Below are positions 7,780-16,607 of a stretch of DNA of 64,000 nt, piece after piece (within the stretch, counting starts at the first letter, position 1; each line of letters opens with the position of its first letter). The DNA comes from Chromohalobacter marismortui (GTDB lineage: Bacteria > Pseudomonadota > Gammaproteobacteria > Pseudomonadales > Halomonadaceae): assembly GCF_004364315.1 (NCBI RefSeq), contig NZ_SOBR01000001.1:1-64000 (forward strand). The letters run 5' to 3'. The notes below the pieces were generated by a model, which made no database searches, had not been told where the DNA came from, and was given only the letters and a program-made list of their open reading frames with translations. The position numbers and the translations under genes were made by a program.

Positions 7780-9822
7780 CTAGACGAGGTCGCGTGGGAT
7801 CTCCTCATCCCAGCTCTTGGCGAAGACACGGCTATCGTCCTCGTAGGCATCCAGTGTGGCACGCAGTCGAAAGCTGTCCGCAGTGGAGGTCATCAAGGTA
7901 CGCGTCACGCTGCGCACCGCCCAGTCGCCACGCCGGAAACACCGCTCCCATTGTGTCCATCCACTGAGGCTGTCGTAGTTGCCGTAGGCATAGGTGTAGC
8001 GCTCGGTGATGCGTACCGAGAGTTCAAGATCGATGTCATCCAGGCGGTAGGTGCCCTCGTCATTGATGACTTCGAGCGTGGTCTGGTCATTGGCGAGATC
8101 GCGTATCACCCGCCACGTTTCCTGGCTGGGTTGTATCAGTGTCTTGGCGAGCGGTGGGGCGGCCTCGGGTAGCGCAAATTCGGGCAGTGCGGCTTCCTCT
8201 TGGGGCTGAGGGTCGCGATACGGTAATAATAACCGGCTGTCGCCGGGGTGAATCGTCAGCTTGACCGGGGCCGGCGAAGGCCAGGCCAGCGGCCAGTAGC
8301 TGCTCGAGATCGATAAGCGAATGGCGTTGCCTGCGGGGAACTGCTGGGCGATATGCTTGAGTAGCACGCGCACCCGATAGCGTGTGCCCGGCTCGAGTGG
8401 CTGCGGATGCTCGTCGCTGTCACGGTGGGTCAAATTGAGCAGGCCATAGGAAATGCGCGTGGCCTTGTCGTCCGCGGCGATGTCACTGAGGCGTATGGCG
8501 ACCATTGCCACCGGTTGGTCGGCCTCGATTTCGAGTTCGACCACGGGCTGCCCGCAGATCTCGATGTCCCGATCGAGTCGCGCCGTCTGGAAGACCAGCG
8601 CGCCGCCGTCTTCGTCGCGTTGGTCGTGGGGCAGATCCGGTGGTGCGTTGTAGGAGCACCACTTGCCGGCGAACAGTCCCACCGACAGCGGTGAACGTAT
8701 CGTGAGTGGTATCTCGTCGTGGTCTGCTGAGCGTGTGGAGGTCGCCGTCGCCGGTAGCAGATCGTGACCGCTGGTCAGGCGAAAGGGCTGCATGTCGATG
8801 CGCGGCGATGGCCAAGTGGGTTCCGATACCCAGCGCCCGGGACGTGTTTCGTAACGCGCCGAAGGGGGTACCGATTCCTGCATCCAGACGCGCAGCATCG
8901 GCTCATCCATGATCCCGGTCGCCTTGCCCTTCAGCCAGTGATCCCACCAGCGCAGCGATTCCTGCAGAAAGCCGATGGCGGGACCCGGCACGCCCAGATG
9001 GGGATACTTGTGCGACCAGGGGCCGACCAGCCCCTTGCGGGGTACCTCGAGCCCCGCGAGCAGGCGAAACACGGCGTTGCAGTAGCCATCGGCCCAGCCG
9101 CTGACGGCGTAGACGGGGCAGCGAATGCGCGAGAAGTCCTCGCACACCGAACCGTGCTTCCAATAGGCGTCACGGCGTTGATGCTGGAGCCATTTGGCCA
9201 GCCACAGGCCGCTGCCCTCGAGGCGTTCCTGCCACATGTCGCGCCAGCGATCGCCGACCAGCAATGGGTCGGGGGGGCAGGCATTGGCATCGAACATGGT
9301 CGAGGCCCAGGACAGGTTGTCGCCGAGCAGACAGCCGCCCATGTGGTGGACATCGTCGGCGTAGCGGTCATCGGTCGAGCACAGAGTAATGACGGCCTTG
9401 AGTTCGGGGGGCTGCAACGCCGCGATCTGCAGGCCGTTGAAGCCGCCCCAGGAAATGCCGATCATGCCGACATGTCCGGTGCACCATGTTTGTTGCCCCA
9501 ACCACTTTAGAATCTCGACGCCATCGTCGAGTTCTTGCTGGAGATATTCATCTCGCAGTACGCCATCCGATTCACCACTGCCGCGAATATCGACGCGTAC
9601 CCCGGCATACCCGTGGCCGGCCCAGTAAGCGTGTGACTGAGCATCGCGCATCGCCGTCAGGTCGCGTTTGCGATACGGCAGATACTCGAGTATTGCCGGT
9701 ACGGGGTCGCGTTCGGCATCTATCGGGCGCCAGATGCGCACGGCCAGCCGGCAGCCATCGGCGAGCGTGATCCAGTCTTCCTCCTCGTGAATCTGGCGGG
9801 GAAAATGGCTGACGATGTGCAT
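7780..9822 (-). CDS. CocE/NonD family (peptidase S15-type) hydrolase
   Basis: A 680-residue protein with an alpha/beta-hydrolase domain in the first 320 residues, followed by a jelly-roll X-Pro dipeptidyl-peptidase C-terminal domain. The nucleophile is the Ser in GISWGG, the Asp lies in SGWADGY and the His in GPWSHKYPH; RVDIRGSGESDG precedes them. The family cleaves acyl bonds such as X-Pro amides, cocaine esters and cephalosporin esters; the substrate here is not deducible. The ATG at 9822 has AGGGAG upstream and is preferred to the TTG at 9867. It begins 75 bp after the ATP-grasp gene in the same direction, so ligase and hydrolase are probably co-transcribed. Confidence 0.85.
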   Translation of the reverse strand: MHIVSHFPRQIHEEEDWITLADGCRLAVRIWRPIDAERDPVPAILEYLPYRKRDLTAMRDAQSHAYWAGHGYAGVRVDIRGSGESDGVLRDEYLQQELDDGVEILKWLGQQTWCTGHVGMIGISWGGFNGLQIAALQPPELKAVITLCSTDDRYADDVHHMGGCLLGDNLSWASTMFDANACPPDPLLVGDRWRDMWQERLEGSGLWLAKWLQHQRRDAYWKHGSVCEDFSRIRCPVYAVSGWADGYCNAVFRLLAGLEVPRKGLVGPWSHKYPHLGVPGPAIGFLQESLRWWDHWLKGKATGIMDEPMLRVWMQESVPPSARYETRPGRWVSEPTWPSPRIDMQPFRLTSGHDLLPATATSTRSADHDEIPLTIRSPLSVGLFAGKWCSYNAPPDLPHDQRDEDGGALVFQTARLDRDIEICGQPVVELEIEADQPVAMVAIRLSDIAADDKATRISYGLLNLTHRDSDEHPQPLEPGTRYRVRVLLKHIAQQFPAGNAIRLSISSSYWPLAWPSPAPVKLTIHPGDSRLLLPYRDPQPQEEAALPEFALPEAAPPLAKTLIQPSQETWRVIRDLANDQTTLEVINDEGTYRLDDIDLELSVRITERYTYAYGNYDSLSGWTQWERCFRRGDWAVRSVTRTLMTSTADSFRLRATLDAYEDDSRVFAKSWDEEIPRDLV

Positions 9823-9897
9823 AGAGAGGGTGCTCCCTGAAATGTCATGAGCCGGCCCGGTGGCCAAGCGTGTCGATGCTATCGGTCGCTGGGCGGC

Positions 9898-11199
9898 CTA
9901 GCCTACGATGTCGTCGAACTCGAAATGTAGCTGCTCGGCGAGCCGCGCGTAGTTTTCTTCCAGCGCAATGTCATCGTCCGCGCCCATCCACACATAGGCC
10001 AGGGCGAAACTGTAGCTATCCTGCTCGGGGAGAGAAGACAGCCGCGTGCCGATCTCGGCCTGTAACGCGATCACGGCACCGGGAAACGCTTTCTCCAAGG
10101 CCTCTATTTCCTCTTCCGTCGGCACGCGGCTGATGGTGGCGTCGACGAAGAAGACTCGGTAGAAGAATTTCGCCGCTACCTTGAACGCTCCTTGCCGATA
10201 GGGCATGTCGGGCAGTTGGCCCAGTGCCAGGTCCACCGTTATCTGCTGGTGACTGATCCCGTCGACCTTTTCGAATAGATCGCAATGCGATTGCGCGATA
10301 CGTGTATTGATTTCCAATAACCAGATGCGATCTTGCACTTCGTCCCAGAAATATTCGATGTTGAAGGCGGCGTTGTCGTAGCCGATATGGCTCATCACTT
10401 GGCGCGTCAGCTCTCGCATTTTTTCCTGAATATGATCAGGTAGTCGCGAGGGATATCGGTAGTAAAAAAAGCTTAGAACTTGCGGATAACGAATCGAATC
10501 GACGATGCCGTAGGGCACGACGTCGCCTTGAAAGATGTAGCCTTCTACCGTGCACTGCCAGCCACCTATGATCTCTTCTGCCATGCAATGACCGCCATCG
10601 ATGGCGCGCACTTCATCGGGTAGCTTGGCGTGATCGAGGACGAAGTTGAAAGGCTCGGAAATCGTGCCGATGTCTTCGCATAGCCGTGAGATGGCCTGTT
10701 CGAAATCTTCAGGACTTTCAATGCGAAATCCCAGTCGTGAACCCGATGATTTGATCGGTTTGACGAAGAAGGGGAAGTAAAGACCTTCTTCACCAATTGC
10801 ATGCAGTGCCTCAGGATTGAAGGGATCGAAGGCGGTAAAACGCGGGATGTAATCCCCGATGACTTCACGTTGAACACGTCGACTCCAATACTTGTGCTCG
10901 CATTTGAGCAGGCTTTCCAGGCTGGTGGAGCGCGTACCGAAGCGCTCGCAGAGCAGGGGTAGCATGGTCGACACGGGAAAATCCATGTAGCCGACGATGG
11001 CGTCGATCGGGCCATGGAATTCGTTCAGTTGCGCTTCGGCCCGGGACAGCATGTCCTCGATGGGAAAAATCTCGGTGTCGTAGACCTCCGAGGGGTCGAT
11101 TACACCATGGAACTGGTAGTGCTCGGCACCACGCAGGTGGTTGAGTCGCTTTCTGTTCAGCTCATCTAACCCGACAACGAAAATATTTCGATCGTTCAT
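9898..11199 (-). CDS. ATP-grasp superfamily ligase
   Basis: A 433-residue protein with an N-terminal Rossmann-like preATP domain (FVVGLDELNRKRL) and an ATP-grasp core: FPFFVKPIKSSGSRLGFRI holds the ATP-binding Lys and glycine-rich loop, and IWLLEINTRIAQSH holds the metal-binding Glu/Asn pair. Such enzymes join a carboxylate to an amine through an acyl-phosphate. The start at 11199 has AGGAGGCG upstream; the open frame to 11364 adds unlikely residues. It is divergent from the cyanophycin operon and heads a probable two-gene unit with the CocE/NonD hydrolase. Substrates are unknown, but its position suggests peptide or amino-acid amide metabolism. Confidence 0.8.
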   Translation of the reverse strand: MNDRNIFVVGLDELNRKRLNHLRGAEHYQFHGVIDPSEVYDTEIFPIEDMLSRAEAQLNEFHGPIDAIVGYMDFPVSTMLPLLCERFGTRSTSLESLLKCEHKYWSRRVQREVIGDYIPRFTAFDPFNPEALHAIGEEGLYFPFFVKPIKSSGSRLGFRIESPEDFEQAISRLCEDIGTISEPFNFVLDHAKLPDEVRAIDGGHCMAEEIIGGWQCTVEGYIFQGDVVPYGIVDSIRYPQVLSFFYYRYPSRLPDHIQEKMRELTRQVMSHIGYDNAAFNIEYFWDEVQDRIWLLEINTRIAQSHCDLFEKVDGISHQQITVDLALGQLPDMPYRQGAFKVAAKFFYRVFFVDATISRVPTEEEIEALEKAFPGAVIALQAEIGTRLSSLPEQDSYSFALAYVWMGADDDIALEENYARLAEQLHFEFDDIVG

Positions 11200-11480
11200 A
11201 GCCGCCTCCTGGCGATAAAACCGCACCTTCTTTCCCTGACGACGAGATGCGTAAGCATTGTGTCTATATGGCACGCACGGTCTGAGAATCGGCAGCCGAG
11301 GATGCCGATGACTGAAGAATAGCGGGTTATCGGCGGTGTGCAGAAAAAAAGAAGAGATACTCAAAAAAACATTGCGTCACGTGTTCGTGATCACCGTTAC
11401 AAAAGCGCGTCACTTGTCTGGCAGGAAGGGGGCGGGGCTGTTATAAGTGAAGAATCGGGTTCGGTTGTCACGCGATAGGA

Positions 11481-11503
11481 CATTACCCATTGGTAAGGTA
11501 ATG
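11481..11503. promoter_or_regulatory. Inverted repeat ahead of the cyanophycin operon
   Basis: CATTACC and GGTAATG flank nine bases, 44 bp before the cphB start. Placement suits an operator or a leader stem-loop; no regulator can be named. Confidence 0.35.
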
Positions 11504-11546
11504 GTTCAGTATTTCCTTAACAGCGTCGCCAGGCGGCGGGAGGAAC

Positions 11547-12401
11547 ATGACGTCAAGACCCCCTACCCTATGTGGCCATATCGTGGCCATTGGCGGTGCC
11601 GAGGACAAGACCTCGGAACTGGCCATTCTCAAGCGGGTCTTCGAGCTCGCGCCCGAGGATAGCCATGAAGTCGCCATCATCGCCACGGCGAGCAGCATTC
11701 CAGAACAGCTTTTGCCCAGCTACGAAGCCGCCTTCAGGCGCCTGGGCGCCAGCCAGGTGCATTCACTGGACATCCAGGATCGCTACCAGGCCAGCGAGGC
11801 CGAGATCGTGAGCTTGATCCAGCGCAGTGGGGTGATTTTTTTCACCGGCGGTGACCAGTTGCGCCTGACCACGGTGCTGGGAGGCTCCGCCACGCTGCGC
11901 GCGGTGCGCGAGCGCTTGCGAGCCGGCGCCGTGGTCGCGGGGACCAGTGCCGGGGCGGCGGCGATGCCCAGTACCATGATCTACAACGGTGCGGCGTCGG
12001 ATGCCTTGCGCAAGGGCGCGGTGAACATGACCTTCGGGCTCGGCTTCGTGCGCGGGATGGTCATCGACAGCCATTTTCTCGAACGGGGACGATTCACGCG
12101 CCTGATGGAAGTCGGTGCCAGCAATCCCGAGCAACTCGGCATCGGCCTCGGCGAGGACGCTGCCGTCATCATCTATCCCAATCGTATCCTCGAAACCATT
12201 GGGCCGGGGCACGTCATCATCATCGATAGCCGCGATCTGGCGAGTTCCAATATCGCGGAACTGGAAATGGGCGCGCCGGTCGCCGTCGAGAACATGATCC
12301 TGCATGCCATGGTCAGCGGCCATGGCTACGACCTCGATGCGCGACGTTACCTGGTCGCCGATGAACTGGAAGCGGTATTGACAAGGAGGCGCCAAGGATG
12401 A
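11547..12401 (+). CDS. cphB: Cyanophycinase
   Basis: A 284-residue serine peptidase of family S51. GTSAGA near residue 134 carries the nucleophilic Ser, with FFTGGDQLRL upstream and IDSHFLERGR downstream, all characteristic of CphB. It cleaves cyanophycin (multi-L-arginyl-poly-L-aspartate) to beta-Asp-Arg dipeptides. No signal peptide is visible, so action is intracellular. The gene overlaps cphA by four bases (ATGA), showing tight coupling of the degrading and synthesising enzymes. Confidence 0.95.
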   Translation: MTSRPPTLCGHIVAIGGAEDKTSELAILKRVFELAPEDSHEVAIIATASSIPEQLLPSYEAAFRRLGASQVHSLDIQDRYQASEAEIVSLIQRSGVIFFTGGDQLRLTTVLGGSATLRAVRERLRAGAVVAGTSAGAAAMPSTMIYNGAASDALRKGAVNMTFGLGFVRGMVIDSHFLERGRFTRLMEVGASNPEQLGIGLGEDAAVIIYPNRILETIGPGHVIIIDSRDLASSNIAELEMGAPVAVENMILHAMVSGHGYDLDARRYLVADELEAVLTRRRQG

Positions 12402-15037
12402 AGATTCTCGAGCATCGCGCGTTGCGAGGACCGAACTATTACAGCCGCTATCCGGCTATTTTCATGCGTTTGGATATCGAGGCGCTCGAGGAGAGGCCGA
12501 GCGATACCGTACCCGGCATTGTCGAGCATCTCACCGAACTCATGCCGACATTGCAGGAACATCGTTGTTCGGTGGGGCGTCCCGGGGGCTTTCTGGAACG
12601 GCTGGCACGGGGTACCTGGGCCGGCCATGTCGTCGAGCATGTGGCGATCGAGCTGCAGAACCTGATCGGCTTCTCGGTCGGATATGGCAAGACGGTCGAT
12701 TCCTACGAAACCGGGATCTACAACGTCGTCTATCGCTATCGCGACGAGGCTTGCGGGCTGGCGGCGGGCGTCGAGGCGGTGGAGATCGTCACCCGGCTGT
12801 TCGCGGGCGATGCGGTGGATATCGCCCCGATCGTCGCCCGCCTCAAGGATGTGCGTGACGCCCACATGCTGGGGCCATCGACGGCCTCGATCGTGGCGGC
12901 CGCGCAGCGTCGAGGGATTCCCTATGCGCGCCTCGATGAAGATACCAGCTACGTACAACTCGGGCATGGTCATCGTCAGCAACGCTTTCAGGCCACGGTG
13001 ACCTGTCGCACCAATCTGATCGGCCATGGCATCGCGCATGACAAGGATTGGACCAAGCGAGTGCTCGGTGAGGCGGGCATCCCGGTGCCGCGCGGATACG
13101 TTTGTCATTCACGCGATGAGGCGCTCGCCACGGCGCACGAGATCGGCTATCCAGTCGTCGTCAAACCCTTGATCGGCAACCACGGTCGCGGTGTCAGTAC
13201 GGACATCGAGGATGACCAGGCCCTGGAAAACGCCTTCGCCGTCGCGTCAGGTCACCATGATGGCGTCATCATCGAGCAGTATGTGCGGGGCGAAGATCAC
13301 CGTCTGCTGGTGATCGACGGCAAGCTCGTAGCGGCGGCTCGGCGGCGTCCGGCCCATGTGATCGGCGACGGCAAGAGCACGCTGCAGACATTGATCGACA
13401 ACGAGAACCGCGATCCGCGGCGTGGCATCGGCCATGAAAATCTGCTCACGCAGATCGATGTCGACGCCCAGACGCTTCGGCTGCTGGCGCAGCAGAACCT
13501 GACCCTGGACAGCGTCATCTCACGCGAGGAGATCGTCTACCTCAAGCCCACTGCAAATCTGAGTACCGGCGGCACGGCGACGGATGTCACCGAGGACGTG
13601 CATCCCGATGTGCTCTACACCGCGGAGCGCATCGCCCGCCTGGTGGACCTCGATATCATCGGCATCGACCTGCTTGCCGAGACGTTGACGCGTCCGTTGG
13701 AAGAGCAATCGGCGGCCGTGGTCGAGGTCAATGCCGGACCGGGCTTTCGCATGCATCTTTCCCCGACCCATGGCGCCGGCCGCGATGTTGGCCAGCACGT
13801 GGTCGATATGCTGTTTCCGGAGAGCGAGGATAACGGCCGTATTCCCATCGTGGCGGTCACCGGCACCAACGGCAAGACGACCACGGTACGTCTGATCTCG
13901 CATTTATTGCGCCAGGCGGGGCGCAGCGTTGGTACGGCGTGCACCGGGGCCATCGAGGTCGATAATCACGTCATCATGCGCGGCGACTACAGCGGCCCGC
14001 AGGCCGCCACGACGGTGCTGCGCGAGCCCACCGTCGAGTATGCCGTGCTCGAGGTCGCGCGTGGCGGCATCATGCGTCGGGGGCTGGGGTTCGATGAATG
14101 CCAGGTCGGCGTGTTGTTGAATATCGCCAGCGATCACCTGGGCGAGAGCGACATCCATACCCTGGACGAACTGGCGCGTTGCAAGAGCGTGGTGATCGAT
14201 GCGGTCGGCGAGTCCGGCACGGCGGTGCTCAATGCCGACGACCCGCGCGTGCTGGCGAGTGGCGAATGGGCGCGTGGCGACATCATCTACTTTGCGCTGG
14301 ACCCTGATTCGCCGGTCATACGCGAGCATGTAAGCGACCATGGCGTCGCGTTCACGGTGCATCACGGTCATATCGTGATGCTGCAGGGCCAGGTGGTGGC
14401 CGAGGTGCTTCCCGTGGCCAACGCGCCCATCACCTTCGATGGGTTCGCGCGCTTCAATATCGCCAACGCCTTGGCGGCAAGTGCTGCCGCGCATGCGCTG
14501 GGGCTGAGTATCGCCGATATCCAACTGGGTTTGCAGACCTTCCATCCGACGCCGGGGCAGAACCCCGGTCGTACCAACCTGATCGATGCCGGGGGCGTGA
14601 AGGTACTGATCGATTATGGCCACAACGTGCCGGCACTCGAGGCCTTGAGCGAGCTGGTCAGCCGTATCCCGGCGCAACGGCGTATCGGCGTGGCCAGTGC
14701 CCCGGGCAATCGGCGTGACGAGGATCTGGTCGCGCTGGGGGCGATGCTTGCGCATATGCATGACGTCGTTTTCTTGTGCGAGACTGCACCGCGGGGGCGC
14801 CCTGAGGGTGAAACCATCGAGTTGCTGCGTGAGGGGGCGGCGTCGGTGCCGAATGCGTGTCGGATCGAGACCGTCATGCAAGAGGCCGATGCAGTTGACC
14901 GGGCGCTCGACGAGGCTGCCGAAGGCGATCTACTGGTGTTGCTGGTGGATGATGTCGATGCCGTCACCGAGCGTTTGCGTGGGCAGCGTTTCGAGCCGCC
15001 GGCGTCCTCAAACGGCGGCGCAGGAGCCCATCCATGA
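12398..15037 (+). CDS. cphA: Cyanophycin synthetase
   Basis: An 879-residue enzyme of normal CphA length with three parts: an N-terminal region (1-160) with the HVVEHVAIELQ motif, an ATP-grasp domain (about 210-470; VVKPLIGNHGRGVS and VEVNAGPGFRMH), and a Mur-ligase-like domain (from about 485) with the P-loop TGTNGKTTT. It adds Asp to the backbone and Arg to each side chain at the expense of ATP, building an insoluble nitrogen reserve. It overlaps cphB and iadA by four bases each. The complete motif set suggests an active enzyme. Confidence 0.96.
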   Translation: MKILEHRALRGPNYYSRYPAIFMRLDIEALEERPSDTVPGIVEHLTELMPTLQEHRCSVGRPGGFLERLARGTWAGHVVEHVAIELQNLIGFSVGYGKTVDSYETGIYNVVYRYRDEACGLAAGVEAVEIVTRLFAGDAVDIAPIVARLKDVRDAHMLGPSTASIVAAAQRRGIPYARLDEDTSYVQLGHGHRQQRFQATVTCRTNLIGHGIAHDKDWTKRVLGEAGIPVPRGYVCHSRDEALATAHEIGYPVVVKPLIGNHGRGVSTDIEDDQALENAFAVASGHHDGVIIEQYVRGEDHRLLVIDGKLVAAARRRPAHVIGDGKSTLQTLIDNENRDPRRGIGHENLLTQIDVDAQTLRLLAQQNLTLDSVISREEIVYLKPTANLSTGGTATDVTEDVHPDVLYTAERIARLVDLDIIGIDLLAETLTRPLEEQSAAVVEVNAGPGFRMHLSPTHGAGRDVGQHVVDMLFPESEDNGRIPIVAVTGTNGKTTTVRLISHLLRQAGRSVGTACTGAIEVDNHVIMRGDYSGPQAATTVLREPTVEYAVLEVARGGIMRRGLGFDECQVGVLLNIASDHLGESDIHTLDELARCKSVVIDAVGESGTAVLNADDPRVLASGEWARGDIIYFALDPDSPVIREHVSDHGVAFTVHHGHIVMLQGQVVAEVLPVANAPITFDGFARFNIANALAASAAAHALGLSIADIQLGLQTFHPTPGQNPGRTNLIDAGGVKVLIDYGHNVPALEALSELVSRIPAQRRIGVASAPGNRRDEDLVALGAMLAHMHDVVFLCETAPRGRPEGETIELLREGAASVPNACRIETVMQEADAVDRALDEAAEGDLLVLLVDDVDAVTERLRGQRFEPPASSNGGAGAHP

Positions 15038-16203
15038 GTGCTGACAAGGCACGCCCTGCCGATACGATGACGCTATTGCGTGTCGGCGAGGCGTTTACGC
15101 CCGAACGCCGCGAGGCGACGGATATCCTCATGGCCGGTGGAAAAATCGTGGCACTGGGACAGGATCTCGACGTTCCCCGTGGCTGGCCCGTCCGCGAAGT
15201 GGAGGCGCGCGATCTGATCGCCGTGCCTGCCTTCATCGATCAGCACGTGCATGTCACCGGTGGCGGCGGCGAGGGCGGTTGCGGCACACGCTGCCCGCCG
15301 ATCGGTGTCCATGACATCGTCTCGATGGGCATCGGCACGCTGGTGGGCGTGCTGGGGACCGACAGCATCAGCCGCTCGCCGGCCGATTTGCTGGCCGCGG
15401 TGCGGGGGCTGGCGGCCGAGGGGCTAGCCGCCTACATGTACACGGGGGCATATCGCGTGCCGGCGCCGACCCTCACCGGCGATATCCAGCGCGATCTGGC
15501 CTGGATCCCCGAGGTCATCGGGGTAGGCGAAATCGCCATCTCGGATCACCGCTCCAGCCAGCCGCGCCAGGACGAGCTCGAACGGCTGGTGAGCGAGGCG
15601 CGGGTCGGTGCCATGCTGGCCGGCAAGCGGGGCATCTGTCATTTCCATCTCGGCGACGGCAAACGCGGCCTGGCGCCTCTGCGGCGTTTGCTGGAAGAGA
15701 CCGAGATTCCGCCCGACCAGATCATCCCGACCCATGTGAACCGTCGCCCTGAATTGCTCGAGGAGGCGGCGGAGTATGCGCTGGCGTTCGATGCCAGTGT
15801 GGATGTCACTGCATTCGAAGATGCCGGCGACGGGCTTTCCGCCTTCGACGCAGTGTCGCGACTCCTGGCGCGTGGCGTTCCGTCGGCGCGCATCACCCTG
15901 AGTTCCGACTGCAATGGCAGTCTGCCGGAATTCGATGCCGATGGCGCCTACGTGGGGATGCAGGTGGCGCGCAATACGGCGCTGATCGGGGATTGGCAAC
16001 GCCTCGTGCAGGACGAGGTATTGCCACTCGAATCGGCGCTGGAACTGCTGACCACTAACGTTGCCCGCGTGCTGGGCCTGCATGCTCACAAGGGACGCCT
16101 GGCGCTGGGGTTCGATGCCGATATCACCTTGCTCGATCGCGCCCTGCGTCCCCAGCGCACCTTCGTCGCGGGGCGCTGTCTGTATGGTGACATAGGCGAA
16201 TAG
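15034..16203 (+). CDS. iadA: Isoaspartyl dipeptidase
   Basis: A 389-residue amidohydrolase-superfamily enzyme. Metal ligands are visible in DQHVHVTGG (about residue 70), HFHLGDG (about 203), THVNRRP (about 231) and SSDCNGS (about 290). It hydrolyses beta-aspartyl dipeptides; here the natural substrate is probably the beta-Asp-Arg released by CphB, yielding free Asp and Arg. It overlaps cphA by four bases and ends the operon, convergent with nirD. Confidence 0.93.
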   Translation: MSADKARPADTMTLLRVGEAFTPERREATDILMAGGKIVALGQDLDVPRGWPVREVEARDLIAVPAFIDQHVHVTGGGGEGGCGTRCPPIGVHDIVSMGIGTLVGVLGTDSISRSPADLLAAVRGLAAEGLAAYMYTGAYRVPAPTLTGDIQRDLAWIPEVIGVGEIAISDHRSSQPRQDELERLVSEARVGAMLAGKRGICHFHLGDGKRGLAPLRRLLEETEIPPDQIIPTHVNRRPELLEEAAEYALAFDASVDVTAFEDAGDGLSAFDAVSRLLARGVPSARITLSSDCNGSLPEFDADGAYVGMQVARNTALIGDWQRLVQDEVLPLESALELLTTNVARVLGLHAHKGRLALGFDADITLLDRALRPQRTFVAGRCLYGDIGE

Positions 16204-16216
16204 ATGATGGCAGACG

Positions 16217-16579
16217 TCATGTGCTGATCATGACGTCGTTGCCTTCGATCTTGACCTCCCAGGTACGCAGATGAACGCTTTCGTCCTCGACGCAGACGCC
16301 GTCGCGCAAGCGGAAGTGCTGCTTGTAGAGTGGCGAGGCGATGACCGGCTCGCCCTTGATATCGCCGACGATGCCGCGGGCGAGGACGTTGGCGTTGGAG
16401 AACGGATCGTGGTTGGCCACGGCGTAGATCTCGGGCGTCCGGCCGGGCAGGTACAGAAGCGCGACTTGCGTGTCGGTGCCGTCCAGCCAGGCGGCCACAC
16501 CGGAATGCGCCACCAGATCGGCCTTTGCGCACAGCGTCTGCCAGGTCACTTCGCTCTTGAGGGCTGTTGCAGTGTTCAT
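16217..16579 (-). CDS. nirD: Assimilatory nitrite reductase small subunit
   Basis: A 120-residue Rieske-fold protein of the NirD type. The Cys and His ligands for a [2Fe-2S] cluster are absent, as is normal for NirD. Motifs are YAVANHDPFS and SPLYKQHFRLRDG. I chose the ATG at 16579, preceded by GAGGA at good spacing, over the in-frame ATG at 16603. It partners NirB in reducing nitrite to ammonium in the cytoplasm and is the last gene of the reductase-nirB-nirD operon. Confidence 0.92.
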   Translation of the reverse strand: MNTATALKSEVTWQTLCAKADLVAHSGVAAWLDGTDTQVALLYLPGRTPEIYAVANHDPFSNANVLARGIVGDIKGEPVIASPLYKQHFRLRDGVCVEDESVHLRTWEVKIEGNDVMIST

Positions 16580-16607
16580 GGTGTTTTCCTCATTAGTGTC
16601 CAATAGC

